From contig JAGZWV010000004.1 of NCBI GenBank assembly GCA_018378775.1, forward strand, positions 42,537 through 106,536: a stretch of DNA of 64,000 bases. The letters are read 5' to 3'. This document shows, one piece after another, positions 1-8,756 of this stretch (position 1 is the stretch's first letter; every line of letters starts with the position of its first letter). The notes below the pieces were generated by a model, which was not told the DNA's origin, did not search any database, and was given only the letters and a program-made list of their open reading frames with translations. The stretch is from Collinsella sp. Its GTDB lineage: Bacteria; Actinomycetota; Coriobacteriia; Coriobacteriales; Coriobacteriaceae. A program made the position numbers and the translations under genes.

Positions 1-1181
1 GCATTAACGGCGTCGGCGTCGACATCTCGGGCATGTATTCCACGCTCTTCGTGGCGCACAAGGACGTCCCGGGTGTACTCGCCGCGCTCACCAACCTGCT
101 CGCCTACGCCCACGTAAACATCGCCTTCTGCCGCACCTACCGCACCGAAGTGGGCGGCCAGGCCTACTCCGTCTTTGAGACCGACGGCGCGCCCGACGAC
201 ACCGTCGTCCCCATGCTACGCAAGCTCGACAATGTCGATTACGCGACCTTTATCGAGCTCCCCGGTTCTGCCTCGTCGCTCTCCCCCGGCGTCTCGGCTA
301 AGGAGATCTTCGACGACGGCGAGCAGCTGCTCGATGCGTGCGAGGAACTGGGACTCAGCATCGGTGCCGTCATGGCCGTTCGCGAGGCACGTCTGACCGG
401 CGAGGCCCACGCCGTCGCCGCCATGCGCCGCGTGCTCGACGTCATGCGCGAGGAGACAACGGCCCCCATCGCCAATCCGCAGCGCTCGCTCGGCGGGCTT
501 ATCGGCGGCGAGGCCAAGCTCGTCGAAGCAACCCGCTGCAACGATTTGAGTGAAAGCCTGATGGGCCCCGTCCAGACCGAAGCCGTGGCCCGCGCCATGG
601 CCGTGCTCGAGCGCTCCGCCACCATGGGCGTGATCGTCGCAGCTCCGACGGCAGGATCCGCGGGTGTCGTGCCCGGCTGCGTGCTGGCGCTTGCCGATCG
701 CCTGCAGCTCGACGACGAGCAAGTCATGGACGCGCTCTACTGCGCAGCCGCCATCGGCCTCAACCTCACCACAAGCGCCTGCGTTGCCGGCGCCGAGGGC
801 GGCTGCCAAGCCGAGGTGGGAAGCGCCGCCGCCATGGCAGCCGCCGCACTGGTGCAGATGCTCGGCGGCACGCCCGAGCAGGCGCTCGACGCCAGTTCCA
901 TCGCGCTGAGCAACCTGCTGGGCCTGGTCTGCGATCCTGTAGGCGGCCTCGTGGAGGTGCCCTGCCAAAACCGTAACGCCATCGGCGTGGCTGCGGCCTT
1001 TAGCTCGGCACAACTCGCCCTCGCCGGCATTAAGAGCCTGGTACCGTTTGACCAGATGGCACACGTCATGCTCTCGGTGGGCCACGCTTTACCGGCCACG
1101 CTGCGCGAGACGGCAAAGGGTGGCATCGCGCAGGCTCCGGCCGCACTTTCGGCCTGTGCAAAATGCGGTGTGTGCGGATAG
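1..1181 (+). CDS. sdaA: L-serine dehydratase (iron-sulfur, fused beta-alpha), 5' end outside window
   Basis: Deaminates L-serine to pyruvate and ammonia in the cytoplasm. The frame is open from base 3, and the residues before the first ATG (33) already fit an ACT domain, so the gene starts left of the window and the ATG at 33 is internal. Visible order: end of the ACT/beta region (about 75 residues), then the alpha catalytic domain with the SAGVVPG and CDPVGG...VPCQNRN stretches. The C-terminal cysteine group CAKCGVCG, with the earlier cysteines, should ligate the oxygen-sensitive 4Fe-4S cluster. The fused single-chain form is common in anaerobic Actinobacteria. A terminator hairpin follows 18 bases after the stop. 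Confidence 0.93.
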   Translation, partial: INGVGVDISGMYSTLFVAHKDVPGVLAALTNLLAYAHVNIAFCRTYRTEVGGQAYSVFETDGAPDDTVVPMLRKLDNVDYATFIELPGSASSLSPGVSAKEIFDDGEQLLDACEELGLSIGAVMAVREARLTGEAHAVAAMRRVLDVMREETTAPIANPQRSLGGLIGGEAKLVEATRCNDLSESLMGPVQTEAVARAMAVLERSATMGVIVAAPTAGSAGVVPGCVLALADRLQLDDEQVMDALYCAAAIGLNLTTSACVAGAEGGCQAEVGSAAAMAAAALVQMLGGTPEQALDASSIALSNLLGLVCDPVGGLVEVPCQNRNAIGVAAAFSSAQLALAGIKSLVPFDQMAHVMLSVGHALPATLRETAKGGIAQAPAALSACAKCGVCG

Positions 1182-1199
1182 CGGCAAAGAACGACTCAA

Positions 1200-1226
1200 A
1201 GGTGGGACAAATGTCCCACCTCTTTT
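1200..1226 (+). terminator. Rho-independent terminator after sdaA
   Basis: Nine-base perfect arms (aggtgggac / gtcccacct) with a four-base loop, followed by ctttt. The core GTGGGACAAA recurs at 40681 and, as a half-site, near 57604. Confidence 0.8.
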
Positions 1227-1267
1227 GAATGCCACCGTTTCCGTACCACAAACAGCAGGGCAATCGC

Positions 1268-1273
1268 TATAAT
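1268..1273 (+). promoter_or_regulatory. Likely -10 box for the L,D-transpeptidase gene
   Basis: Perfect TATAAT located 58 bases before the start codon at 1331. The hexamer 17 bases upstream (ACCACA, 1245-1250) is only a partial -35 match. Confidence 0.5.
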
Positions 1274-1330
1274 GCAAGCCCAGTAAAAACACGATGAACC
1301 GCAAGGCGAAAATCGAAGGATATGCATACG

Positions 1331-3064
1331 ATGTCGCAAAACGATCGAACTCAACTGATTCCCGATCCGCAGCAGCCGAGCAGGCACACCGGCGGCGTTC
1401 AGTCGCCGCGTCCTATCGCGCCGAGCCACGGTCAGCAGCGTAGTGCAGCAAACGCTTCCCAACGCCCGAACCAACAGCGACAGCAGCGTCAACAACGTCA
1501 GCAGCGCCAGGCAAACGGCAATGCGCCCAAGCAGCCCCCCACGCACGCTCGAGGCGATCGTGGCCCCGCGCGCAAACCCGCCGGCAACAATAAGTCGGGC
1601 AAAAAGACGACGCTCTTTGTCGTCCTGAGTCTAATCGTCATTGTCTATATCGTAGGCGTCGTAGCATTTTCGCAGGTAGCCTACCCCAACACCACCATCG
1701 CCGGCGTCGATGTCTCGTTCTCCAACGCTTTGTCTGCCGCCACCAAGGTCAATTCGGCATGGAAACACTATAAGCTCGCCGTGACAGGCGATGACTTTAG
1801 CTGGACCTATCAGCCCGAGTCCGATGAACCCATCGTCGACGGTGAAGCTGCTGCAAAAGAAATCATCAACCACAACGAAGCCTTTATTTGGCCGGTCCGC
1901 CTTGTGGAATCCTTAAGCGGCAAGACCAAAACAACTGCTACCTCCAACGAAGTCGATCTTGATCAAGACGTCGACCTGTCCATGCTTTCCGACACCTTTG
2001 ACCAAAAGAAGTTTGAGAAGGATCTGGGCGCCGCCATCGACGAGTTTAACGAAGGACGTTCGGGCACGTTCGAGGCCAATAGCTCCTATGACGAGCAAGC
2101 GGGCAAGTTTACCGTCGAGAAGGCGCGCTCCAACGAAAAACTCAACCGCGAGCATGTCATTAAATATGCCGAGCTCGAGCTCGCCTCGCTGGCCGAGACC
2201 GTAGATCTTTCCAAGCTCGGCAACGATGCCTATGAGCCACTCAATGGAACGCTGACCGATGATCAGATTCAGGCCGCATGCGATGCCGCCAACAACTTCC
2301 TGGGCGTCAACGTGACCCTCAAGCTCAACGGCGAGGATGCCGGCAAGGTTGATGGCGGCTCCGTATTGCAGTGGATCAGCTTTGCCGATCCGGCCAACCC
2401 CACGCTCGATACTTCGCAGATCAGTAGCTGGGCAGCCGAGCTCGCCAACGGCTTTAATACCGTGGGCTCCACTCGCTGGTGGACGCGCGCCGATGGCAAG
2501 CAGTGCGCCGTCGAAGGCGGCGACTTTGGTTGGTCCATCGACAGCAGCTCGCTCGCCAAGCAGGTCGAGGACGCCATTAGCAACAAGCAGACCGGCGAAA
2601 TCGAGATCAAGTACTCCCAGAAGGCCGACACCTTTACCGCAAAGGGAGAGCCCGACTGGAAGGCATACATCGACGTCGATCTGTCCGAGCAGCACGCGCG
2701 CTACTATGACGAGAACGGTAATATCGTTTGGGAGGCCAACTTTATTTCCGGCAAACCGGGCGAAGACGCCACCCCCGAGGGCGTGTGGCAGATCAACAGC
2801 AACGACGGTGGCAGCACCCTGATCGGAGCCAAGGACCCCGAGACCGGTAAGCCCAAATACGAGAGCCCGGTGAGCTACTGGATGCCGTTTGAGGGCAATA
2901 TGATCGGCTTCCACGACGCTACATGGCAAAACGACAAGAGCTTCGATAATGCCGAGTCGTACAAGTGGTGCGGCAGCCACGGTTGCATCAACCTGCGCCT
3001 GGCAGACGCCAAGGCACTTCACGACTGCATCAAAGTCGGCCTGTGCGTGGTTGTCCACTCGTAG
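1331..3064 (+). CDS. L,D-transpeptidase, membrane-anchored (YkuD family)
   Basis: Forms 3-3 peptidoglycan cross-links, or attaches proteins, outside the membrane. The protein has 577 residues. It opens with a Gln/Arg/Pro-rich cytoplasmic tail with QRQ repeats (residues 40-65). One membrane segment follows (about 92-115), then a long VanW/PG-binding-4-like region, then a C-terminal YkuD domain (about 455-577). The catalytic SHGCINLR motif puts His near 550 and Cys near 552. ATG 1331 is preferred over ATG 1322 because the AAGGA at 1316-1320 is one base from 1322 but ten from 1331. It appears monocistronic, with its own TATAAT promoter. The basic, Gln-rich tail is low complexity and its role is not evident. 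Confidence 0.93.
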   Translation: MSQNDRTQLIPDPQQPSRHTGGVQSPRPIAPSHGQQRSAANASQRPNQQRQQRQQRQQRQANGNAPKQPPTHARGDRGPARKPAGNNKSGKKTTLFVVLSLIVIVYIVGVVAFSQVAYPNTTIAGVDVSFSNALSAATKVNSAWKHYKLAVTGDDFSWTYQPESDEPIVDGEAAAKEIINHNEAFIWPVRLVESLSGKTKTTATSNEVDLDQDVDLSMLSDTFDQKKFEKDLGAAIDEFNEGRSGTFEANSSYDEQAGKFTVEKARSNEKLNREHVIKYAELELASLAETVDLSKLGNDAYEPLNGTLTDDQIQAACDAANNFLGVNVTLKLNGEDAGKVDGGSVLQWISFADPANPTLDTSQISSWAAELANGFNTVGSTRWWTRADGKQCAVEGGDFGWSIDSSSLAKQVEDAISNKQTGEIEIKYSQKADTFTAKGEPDWKAYIDVDLSEQHARYYDENGNIVWEANFISGKPGEDATPEGVWQINSNDGGSTLIGAKDPETGKPKYESPVSYWMPFEGNMIGFHDATWQNDKSFDNAESYKWCGSHGCINLRLADAKALHDCIKVGLCVVVHS

Positions 3065-3133
3065 TGCAACGCACGCATTCCTACAACGTGGAACCGCTGC
3101 GACCAATCTAACAGTTCCGAAAGAAACCGTCCT

Positions 3134-3166
3134 ATGCGCCCGCCCCAACCGGTGGGCGCATATAAT
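3134..3166 (+). promoter_or_regulatory. Stem-loop overlapping a TATAAT box before the MacAB-like operon
   Basis: Perfect 8-base arms (atgcgccc 3134-3141, gggcgcat 3154-3161) run straight into TATAAT (3161-3166), 31 bases before the start at 3197. The palindrome could be an operator for the exporter operon or the end of the upstream transcript. There is no U-tract, so a terminator is less likely. Confidence 0.4.
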
Positions 3167-3196
3167 TATCGAGGTTCTTTCTATAAAGGAGACGCT

Positions 3197-4633
3197 ATGC
3201 CGAATGTCCCCACGATCACCCCAGGCCCAGATGATACCGAGCGCACGCCCGAAGGTGCCACCGAAACGATTCCTCTGATTTCAAACGTATATGCCGACAA
3301 GCAGAGCGGACGCGCGAACGATACGGCCGAGATTTCCGATGAAGAGGCATATGCCAAGCTCAAGGCAAAACGTGCCGATCGTCGACGCAAAAAGCTGATT
3401 CGACGCGGTATTGCCGCCGGCGTCGTGGGTGCCATCGCGCTCATTGCCATTGCCGCAACCCTGGTTATCAATGCTCAGCCACAGGGCGCTAGTGGGCCTG
3501 TGACCGACATGGTGACCGAGGGTACGTTTACCACAACGGTCGAGGCGAAAGGCCAGCTCAAACCCATTTCGTCCTCAGTGGTCTCCCCTTCTGTCGACGG
3601 CACGGTCGATTCGATCAACGTGCAGGCAGGCCAATCCGTCAACGAGGGCGACGTGCTTATGACCATTAAAAATGACGAGCTCGATCGCAACGTTGCCGAG
3701 GCGCAGCGTGCAGTTGCAGCCGCTCAGGAAGACCTCGCCAACGCGCAGAAAGCCGCAACCGCCGCGCAGGCCACCCCGACGACGGACGCCGATGGAGCTT
3801 CCGCAGCGGCTGGCGTCTCCGCCGCATCGGCGGACACGAACGCCGTATCGGCCGCGCAGCGCAGCCTCGCATCGGCCCAGGCAAACCTAGACCAGGCGAA
3901 CGCCAAGGCCGCCAGTCGCACGGTCACGGCCCCGAGCTCGGGTAGCATCGTGGAGCTCAACGCCAAGGTGGGCGCCACGGTAACAGGCGGCATGATCATG
4001 GGCGAAAGCGATACGAGCGGCGGCAAGCAGTGCATGCAGATCGCCGACCTATCTAAGATGAAGGTGACCGTGCAGGTGGGCGAAAAGGACATCGCCAAGA
4101 TCGCCGTTGGACAGAGCGCCAACGTCACGTATCCCGCGTTTCCCGATATCGTGAGCCAGGGCACCGTCACGGCTATCGCGTCGGTGGCAAACTCCGATGC
4201 CGCCAACGGTGGCGGCGGCAGCGTAACCTTTAACGTCGACATCCTCATCGAGGCGCCCGACGCGCGCCTGAAGCCGGGCATGACGGCCGAGGTATCGGTG
4301 GTGACCGAGCAGCTCGACGACGTGGTGATGGTGCCGACGATGGCGCTCATGACCGAAGACGGCGAACACTATTACGTCAACGTGGCAACCGATGACGAGG
4401 GCAAGCAAACCCATCGCGTGAAGGTGGCCGTCGTGACGCAAAACGACAACGAAGCCGTAGTCGGCAAGACACAGGTCAAGCGCGACGACCAGGGCAACGA
4501 GATCAACCCCAACGTGCCGGTTACCAAGCTGCGCGATGGCGACACGCTCGTCATGGACACCGGAGCGGACGCAACGGCTGACGGCGGCTACAGCGCGGAT
4601 TCGGGCAGTATGCCTGCCGATGAGGACATGTAA
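3197..4633 (+). CDS. Efflux periplasmic-adaptor-like protein (HlyD/MacA family)
   Basis: Membrane-anchored adaptor (478 residues) of a MacAB-like exporter. ATG 3197 is chosen because AAAGGA lies six bases upstream. The frame is open back to 3134, but those codons overlap the promoter region. A charged cytoplasmic tail ends in RADRRRKKLIRR. One membrane helix (about 72-93) and a biotinyl-lipoyl half-motif follow. An Ala/Gln-rich coiled-coil hairpin spans about 155-235, with an Ala/Ser-rich loop at its tip. The second lipoyl half and a beta-barrel region come next. The tail is acidic. The stop overlaps the next start by one base (TAATG). In Gram-positives this trio usually exports peptides or antimicrobials, but no substrate can be read here. 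Confidence 0.85.
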   Translation: MPNVPTITPGPDDTERTPEGATETIPLISNVYADKQSGRANDTAEISDEEAYAKLKAKRADRRRKKLIRRGIAAGVVGAIALIAIAATLVINAQPQGASGPVTDMVTEGTFTTTVEAKGQLKPISSSVVSPSVDGTVDSINVQAGQSVNEGDVLMTIKNDELDRNVAEAQRAVAAAQEDLANAQKAATAAQATPTTDADGASAAAGVSAASADTNAVSAAQRSLASAQANLDQANAKAASRTVTAPSSGSIVELNAKVGATVTGGMIMGESDTSGGKQCMQIADLSKMKVTVQVGEKDIAKIAVGQSANVTYPAFPDIVSQGTVTAIASVANSDAANGGGGSVTFNVDILIEAPDARLKPGMTAEVSVVTEQLDDVVMVPTMALMTEDGEHYYVNVATDDEGKQTHRVKVAVVTQNDNEAVVGKTQVKRDDQGNEINPNVPVTKLRDGDTLVMDTGADATADGGYSADSGSMPADEDM

Positions 4634-5406
4634 TGCGTCCCGTTATCGACATCCGCAACGTGCACCGCATCTTTGAGAGCGAGGCGGGGTGCGCCCACAT
4701 CCTGCACAACGTGAGCCTGGCGGTAGATCCCGGCGAGTTCGTCGCCATTACCGGCCCTTCGGGCTCGGGCAAGTCAACGCTCATGAACATCCTGGGCTGT
4801 CTGGACAAACCGACGGCGGGCGACTATTACCTGCAAGGGCTCAACGTGGCCGAGCTTGACGATGACGAGCTCACCGAAGTTCGCGCCCTGAGCATTGGCT
4901 TTGTCTTTCAGAGCTTCAACCTGCTGCCGCGCCTGTCGGTTATCGAAAACGTCATGCTGCCGCTGGCCTACACCAATGTGCCCCGTAGCCAGCGCGAACT
5001 GCGCGCCGTGCACGCGCTGCAGGCTGTCACGCTGCCCGTTGACCACTGGGACCACCGCATATCCGAGCTCTCGGGCGGCCAGATGCAGCGTGTCGCCATC
5101 GCACGCGCCCTCGTCAATGACCCGCCCATCATTCTGGCCGACGAGCCGACGGGAAACCTTGACTCCGCCACCGGAGCGCTTGTGATGGAGACCTTCCACA
5201 GACTTCAGGAGCGCGGCAAAACCATCGTGCTTATCACACATGACCCCGGCATCGCCGCCGAGGCCGACCGTGCCGTGACCATTCGAGACGGTCGCATTCA
5301 CGACGGCGCGTATATTCCACATACACCGAAGACCCTGCGCAGCGCCGTAGATAGCCTGCCCATGATTTCCGCCTCCGCCAACCCGCCGAAAGGAGTGGTG
5401 GCATGA
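4633..5406 (+). CDS. ABC transporter ATP-binding protein (MacB/LolD type)
   Basis: Cytoplasmic ATPase (257 residues) of the exporter. Walker A GPSGSGKST lies near residue 40, the Q-loop in FVFQSFNLLPR, the signature LSGGQMQR near 140-150, and Walker B IILADEPTGNLD about 15 residues later, then the H-loop in LITHDPG. The LLPRLSVIENVMLPL stretch is typical of the LolD/MacB subfamily, which works with a single FtsX-like permease. It overlaps the adaptor by one base and the permease by four (ATGA), so the three proteins should be translationally coupled. The C-terminal 35 residues are an extension with no recognisable motif. Confidence 0.92.
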   Translation: MRPVIDIRNVHRIFESEAGCAHILHNVSLAVDPGEFVAITGPSGSGKSTLMNILGCLDKPTAGDYYLQGLNVAELDDDELTEVRALSIGFVFQSFNLLPRLSVIENVMLPLAYTNVPRSQRELRAVHALQAVTLPVDHWDHRISELSGGQMQRVAIARALVNDPPIILADEPTGNLDSATGALVMETFHRLQERGKTIVLITHDPGIAAEADRAVTIRDGRIHDGAYIPHTPKTLRSAVDSLPMISASANPPKGVVA

Positions 5407-6617
5407 GCGCCCGCGATCTCCTCCAGGAAGCCCTTCACTCGCTCGAGGCCAACAAGGGGCGCAGCCTACTCACCATCCTGGGCATTGTCATCGGCATCGC
5501 CTCGGTTATTGCCATGACTTCGCTCATCGGCGGCATCCAAAACAGCTTGGTCAACAGCCTGGGCCTCAACGCAGCTCGTATGGTTCAGATCTATTCGTCG
5601 CAAGAACTCACCGAGTCGGACATCGAGAAGCTTCAAAAACTGGTGCCGCAGATAGAGCAGATCGGCATTGTCGACAGCGCGTATACCGAGTACAAGTCCG
5701 GCGATAAAAGCTATACCGTCATGGCGCAGGGCGTCGATAGCGACATGCTCGACGCGGTGGGCGCCAGCAAGCTCGTTGCGGGGCGTACCTATTCCCAGGC
5801 CGAGTCTCAATCAGGCTCACGCGTGGCGCTCATAAGCCGCGGCGGCGGCGATCAGCTTTTCGGCAACGAACAGGATGCACTGGGGAAAACCATCAAGGTG
5901 TCCAACGGCGAGGTGCAGATTGTAGGCGTGATTGATGGAGGCAGCGACTCCATGGGCTCGCTCACGCTGTATATGCCACGCGAAACTATCTCCGGACTAT
6001 TTGGCGACGAGAATCCTTCCTTCCCCAGCGTGACGGCACTTGCCGCCGAGGGCACGGACATGGATGTGCTTTGTAAGACCATCGAGTCCAAGGTGCGCGC
6101 GATGAAGGGCATCGAGAAAGATGATGAGTACGACAGTGTATCGGCGACCTCCATGAAAAGCGCTATCGATGCACTCAACTCCTTTATGGGCGCGTTCTCG
6201 CTCATCATGGGTGCTGTCGCCAGCATCTCGCTGCTTGTCGGCGGTATCGGCATTATGAATATGATGCTCACCAACGTGACTGAGCGCATTCGCGAGATCG
6301 GCATCCGCCGTGCCCTGGGCGCCAGTCGTCGCGATATCACCGCGCAGTTCTTGGCCGAGTCCTCGGCGCTGTGCGTCACCGGCGGACTGTTGGGTGTCCT
6401 GATTGGCTATCTGCTGGCCTGGGGCCTCGCGATGTTTGCCTCCGGATCCGGGATTCTTGGCGAGCTCGGTGCCAGTGGGCAAATCACACCGAGTTTTTCA
6501 ATCGCCACGGTGCTGCTGGCCTTCGCCGTCTCCGTCGGCATCGGCGTAATCTTTGGATTCTACCCCGCTCGCCGCGCAGCAAAGCTCGACCCGGTGGAGT
6601 GCCTACGCTACCAGTAA
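5403..6617 (+). CDS. ABC transporter permease (MacB/FtsX family)
   Basis: Membrane subunit (404 residues) of the same exporter. An N-terminal helix with the family hallmark LLTILGIVIGIASVIAM (about 20-38) is followed by a long extracytoplasmic MacB core domain (about 45-265). Three C-terminal helices carry NMMLTNVTERIREIGIRRALGA, the coupling region typical of FtsX-like permeases. It is the last gene of the operon. Its stop lies 12 bases before a long hairpin that also marks the change in base composition at the start of the cobalamin block. Confidence 0.92.
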   Translation: MSARDLLQEALHSLEANKGRSLLTILGIVIGIASVIAMTSLIGGIQNSLVNSLGLNAARMVQIYSSQELTESDIEKLQKLVPQIEQIGIVDSAYTEYKSGDKSYTVMAQGVDSDMLDAVGASKLVAGRTYSQAESQSGSRVALISRGGGDQLFGNEQDALGKTIKVSNGEVQIVGVIDGGSDSMGSLTLYMPRETISGLFGDENPSFPSVTALAAEGTDMDVLCKTIESKVRAMKGIEKDDEYDSVSATSMKSAIDALNSFMGAFSLIMGAVASISLLVGGIGIMNMMLTNVTERIREIGIRRALGASRRDITAQFLAESSALCVTGGLLGVLIGYLLAWGLAMFASGSGILGELGASGQITPSFSIATVLLAFAVSVGIGVIFGFYPARRAAKLDPVECLRYQ

Positions 6618-6629
6618 GCCACCGCCAAC

Positions 6630-6698
6630 AAGTTGCGGTGAATTAGGGACTGAATATGCTATCTAGCAGCAAAAACAGACACTATTTCACCGCAACTT
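6630..6698. repeat. Long imperfect inverted repeat at left edge of the cobalamin block
   Basis: Thirty-base arms (6630-6659 and 6669-6698), matching at about 24 positions, surround a nine-base loop. The outer 13 bases (aagttgcggtgaa) are perfect. It could terminate the exporter operon, although the U-tract is poor. Its size and position suggest a REP/MITE-like palindrome. No second copy of the outer arm was noticed in the window. Confidence 0.6.
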
Positions 6699-6699
6699 A

Positions 6700-6829
6700 T
6701 TGAAGGGCTGCTTGCGCCAGTTCCGGGCGTCGTCCTCGAGCTATTGGCGGATGACGGTTTTGTACGGTTCGAGCTTGCTCGGGGCGCTCCTCCTCGCAGG
6801 CGGGAGGGCACGCATGCGCGGCGAGCACC
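6700..6829 (-). mobile_element. Remnant of an IS21-like transposase (istA fragment)
   Basis: Read leftward on the minus strand, this stretch gives SKLEPYKTVIRQ, a stop, then LEDDARNWRKQPFNK. This resembles the part of IS21-family IstA that runs '...SKLDPYKPxI..WLEDDAxxWRKQRHTA'. The fragment has an in-frame stop (complement near 6741-6743) and breaks off at the hairpin just after the RKQ motif. It has no start and no partner istB, so it is a dead fragment. The assignment is by eye from a short match. Confidence 0.5.
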
Positions 6830-7602
6830 TAGCGCGCGAACTCCCGTAAGAGCGCGTCTTTCACTTCCCGAAGCGAAAGGGCCCCGCCTCCCTCGGCGGG
6901 ACGGGCGACCACGATACAGCGCGCTCCCACGTCGTGCGCGGAGGCGATCTTCTCGGCCGTGCCGCCTACGGTTCCTGAGTCCTTGGTCACAAGCCACTGG
7001 GCGCCCACCTGCCGAAGCATCGCCACGTTGAGCTCGCGGGTGAAGGGCCCCTGCATGCCGATGACGTGCGACGGCGAAAACCCCGCGTCGATGCACTTCG
7101 TTATAGCACCGGGCAGCGGGAGCACACGCACGAAGAAGCGCTCCGCAAAATCGGCGACGCGCGTGTAGGGAGCAAGCTCCTTGCTCCCCGTCGTGAGAAG
7201 CGCGCGACCCGGGTTCTCGGAGAGAAAGCGCGCCGCGCAGGCGATCGACTCGACCGAGACGACGCCTTTGGGCAGCGCCTCGACCGGGCGCGCAAGGCGC
7301 AGGCATCGTGCACCCACGGCGAGCGAAGCGGCCCGGATGTTGCCGCTTGCGAGCGTAGCGAAGGGATGCGTGGCGTCGACGACGATGCGCGCGCCGGAAA
7401 GCTCGCGCTCCATGTCGGCCTCGTCGAGCCTGCCCGCAAGCACCTCGATGCCCGAAAGCTCGCCCAAAAGCTCGCCTCCGTACTCAGTTGCCGCGTAGGC
7501 ACGGGCGGGGATGCCCACCCCGCTCGCCCATTCGCACAGAAGGCGGCCCTCGGTGGTGCCGGCGAAGATGCGCAGCGCCGGCGCGGATGCGGGCGCCGTC
7601 AC
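6829..7602 (-). CDS. cbiJ: Precorrin-6A reductase (cobalt-precorrin-6A reductase)
   Basis: NADH-dependent reduction of cobalt-precorrin-6A to 6B in corrin ring synthesis. The protein has 257 residues. Its N-terminal IFAGTTEGRLLCEWA is the dinucleotide-binding glycine motif of the CobK/CbiJ family. Later GPFTRELN and VTKDSGTVGGTAEKI are also typical. GTG 7602 is chosen because it overlaps the cbiC stop (GTGA), in line with the other junctions here. The frame stays open further upstream, but those residues are the shadow of cbiC. It is the last gene of the leftward cobalamin operon, and its stop touches the IS21-like remnant. Confidence 0.9.
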   Translation of the reverse strand: MTAPASAPALRIFAGTTEGRLLCEWASGVGIPARAYAATEYGGELLGELSGIEVLAGRLDEADMERELSGARIVVDATHPFATLASGNIRAASLAVGARCLRLARPVEALPKGVVSVESIACAARFLSENPGRALLTTGSKELAPYTRVADFAERFFVRVLPLPGAITKCIDAGFSPSHVIGMQGPFTRELNVAMLRQVGAQWLVTKDSGTVGGTAEKIASAHDVGARCIVVARPAEGGGALSLREVKDALLREFAR

Positions 7603-8240
7603 TTCGGGCCGCCTGGGCGCGTGATCTGGTAGAGCAGCGCGTTCATAATGGCGGCCGCCACGGTCGAACCGCCCTTGCGACCCCTCGCGACGATGGCCGG
7701 CACGCGTCGCGCGAGTAGCTCCTCTTTCGCCTCGACCACGTTCACAAACCCGACCGGCACCCCAACGACGAGCGCGGGCGCGATCTTCCCCGCGTCCATG
7801 AGCTCGGCGAGGCGCAGAAGTGCTGTGGGAGCGTTGCCGACGGCCACGATGAACGGACCCTCGATGCCGCAAGCTTTGTCCATGCTCGCAACGGCGCGAG
7901 TCGTGCCCGCGGCGCGCGCCGTTGCGGCGACATCAGGGTCGGCCATGTAGCACACGGCCTTGCAGCCGATCTTCGCGAGCGCGGGCTTGCTTATGCCTGC
8001 GAGCGCCATGTTCGTATCGGTGAGCACCGTGGCCCCTGCGCGCAGTGCGTCGAGCGCACAGTGCGCGGCGTCATGGGTGAACACGAGGGAATCGGCGTAC
8101 GAGAAGTCAGCAGTGGTGTGGATGACGCGCTTCACGACGGGTTCTTCGAGCGGCGGGAACGTGCGGCCGACGAGCTCTTCGGTGATGATCTCAAAGCTGC
8201 GCCGCTCGATGTCGCCGGGCGCCATCTCCTTGGAATCCAT
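7599..8240 (-). CDS. cbiC: Precorrin-8X methylmutase (cobalt-precorrin-8 isomerase)
   Basis: Moves the C11 methyl group to C12, giving cobyrinate. It has 213 residues, the normal family length. MAPGDIERRSFEII at the N-terminus carries the conserved I-x-x-x-S/E-F/I-I segment. RVIHTTADFSY contains the catalytic histidine region. VGNAPTALLRL and GVPVGFVNVVEAKEEL are family hallmarks. It starts immediately after the cobO stop (TAGATG) and its stop overlaps the cbiJ start. Confidence 0.95.
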   Translation of the reverse strand: MDSKEMAPGDIERRSFEIITEELVGRTFPPLEEPVVKRVIHTTADFSYADSLVFTHDAAHCALDALRAGATVLTDTNMALAGISKPALAKIGCKAVCYMADPDVAATARAAGTTRAVASMDKACGIEGPFIVAVGNAPTALLRLAELMDAGKIAPALVVGVPVGFVNVVEAKEELLARRVPAIVARGRKGGSTVAAAIMNALLYQITRPGGPK

Positions 8241-8756
8241 CTAGTACTCCACTCCTTCCCTTGCACATATCCCCTGCTCGTAGGGGTGTTTCTCGCACCG
8301 CATCTCGGTTATGTAGTCGGCCTTCTCCACAATCTTACGGGAAGGCGCGCGCCCGGTGAGCGCAACTTCGACGCCGCGCGCGGACATATCGAGCGCGCGG
8401 TCCACGAGCGCCTCGTCGACAAGCCCCTTCGAAAGCGCGTCGAGCGCCTCGTCGAGCACGAGCAGTCCCTCCTGCGCGCCCTCGAGCTCGGCGAGCGCGG
8501 AAGCGAGGTTCCCATCGTGCAGCTCGCACGTCGCGGCAAGTTCTTCCGACGTCATCGACCAGGTAAACTTGTCCGACACCTTCCCCTCGAACACGGGCAC
8601 GCCGAAATGCTCGGCGAGCAGGCGCACCTCCCCGCTTTCGCCGTCTTTCAGGAACTGCACGACGACGACGCGGCGGCCTGCGGCGAGCATGCGAAGGGCG
8701 AGGCCCATCGCCGCCGTGGTCTTGCCTTTGCCGTCGCCATGATACACGTGGATCAT
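8241..8756 (-). CDS. cobO: Cob(I)yrinic acid a,c-diamide adenosyltransferase
   Basis: Transfers the 5'-deoxyadenosyl group of ATP to the reduced cobalt of the corrinoid. The protein has 171 residues and is of the CobA/CobO/BtuR type. The P-loop GDGKGKTTAAMG lies at residues 8-19. VVVVQFLKDGESGE and LLVLDEALDAL are also present. The C-terminal ADYITEMRCEKHPYEQGICAREGVEY matches the family ending. ATG 8756 overlaps the cbiP stop by four bases. It can serve de novo synthesis and corrinoid salvage alike, so it stays useful if ring synthesis is blocked. Confidence 0.95.
   Translation of the reverse strand: MIHVYHGDGKGKTTAAMGLALRMLAAGRRVVVVQFLKDGESGEVRLLAEHFGVPVFEGKVSDKFTWSMTSEELAATCELHDGNLASALAELEGAQEGLLVLDEALDALSKGLVDEALVDRALDMSARGVEVALTGRAPSRKIVEKADYITEMRCEKHPYEQGICAREGVEY

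Noticed and set aside
1470..1520. Short cagcagcgtcaacaacg-type repeats as a possible CRISPR or microsatellite
   Set aside because: They lie inside the L,D-transpeptidase frame and encode its Gln/Arg-rich tail. There is no regular spacer pattern and no cas gene in the window.
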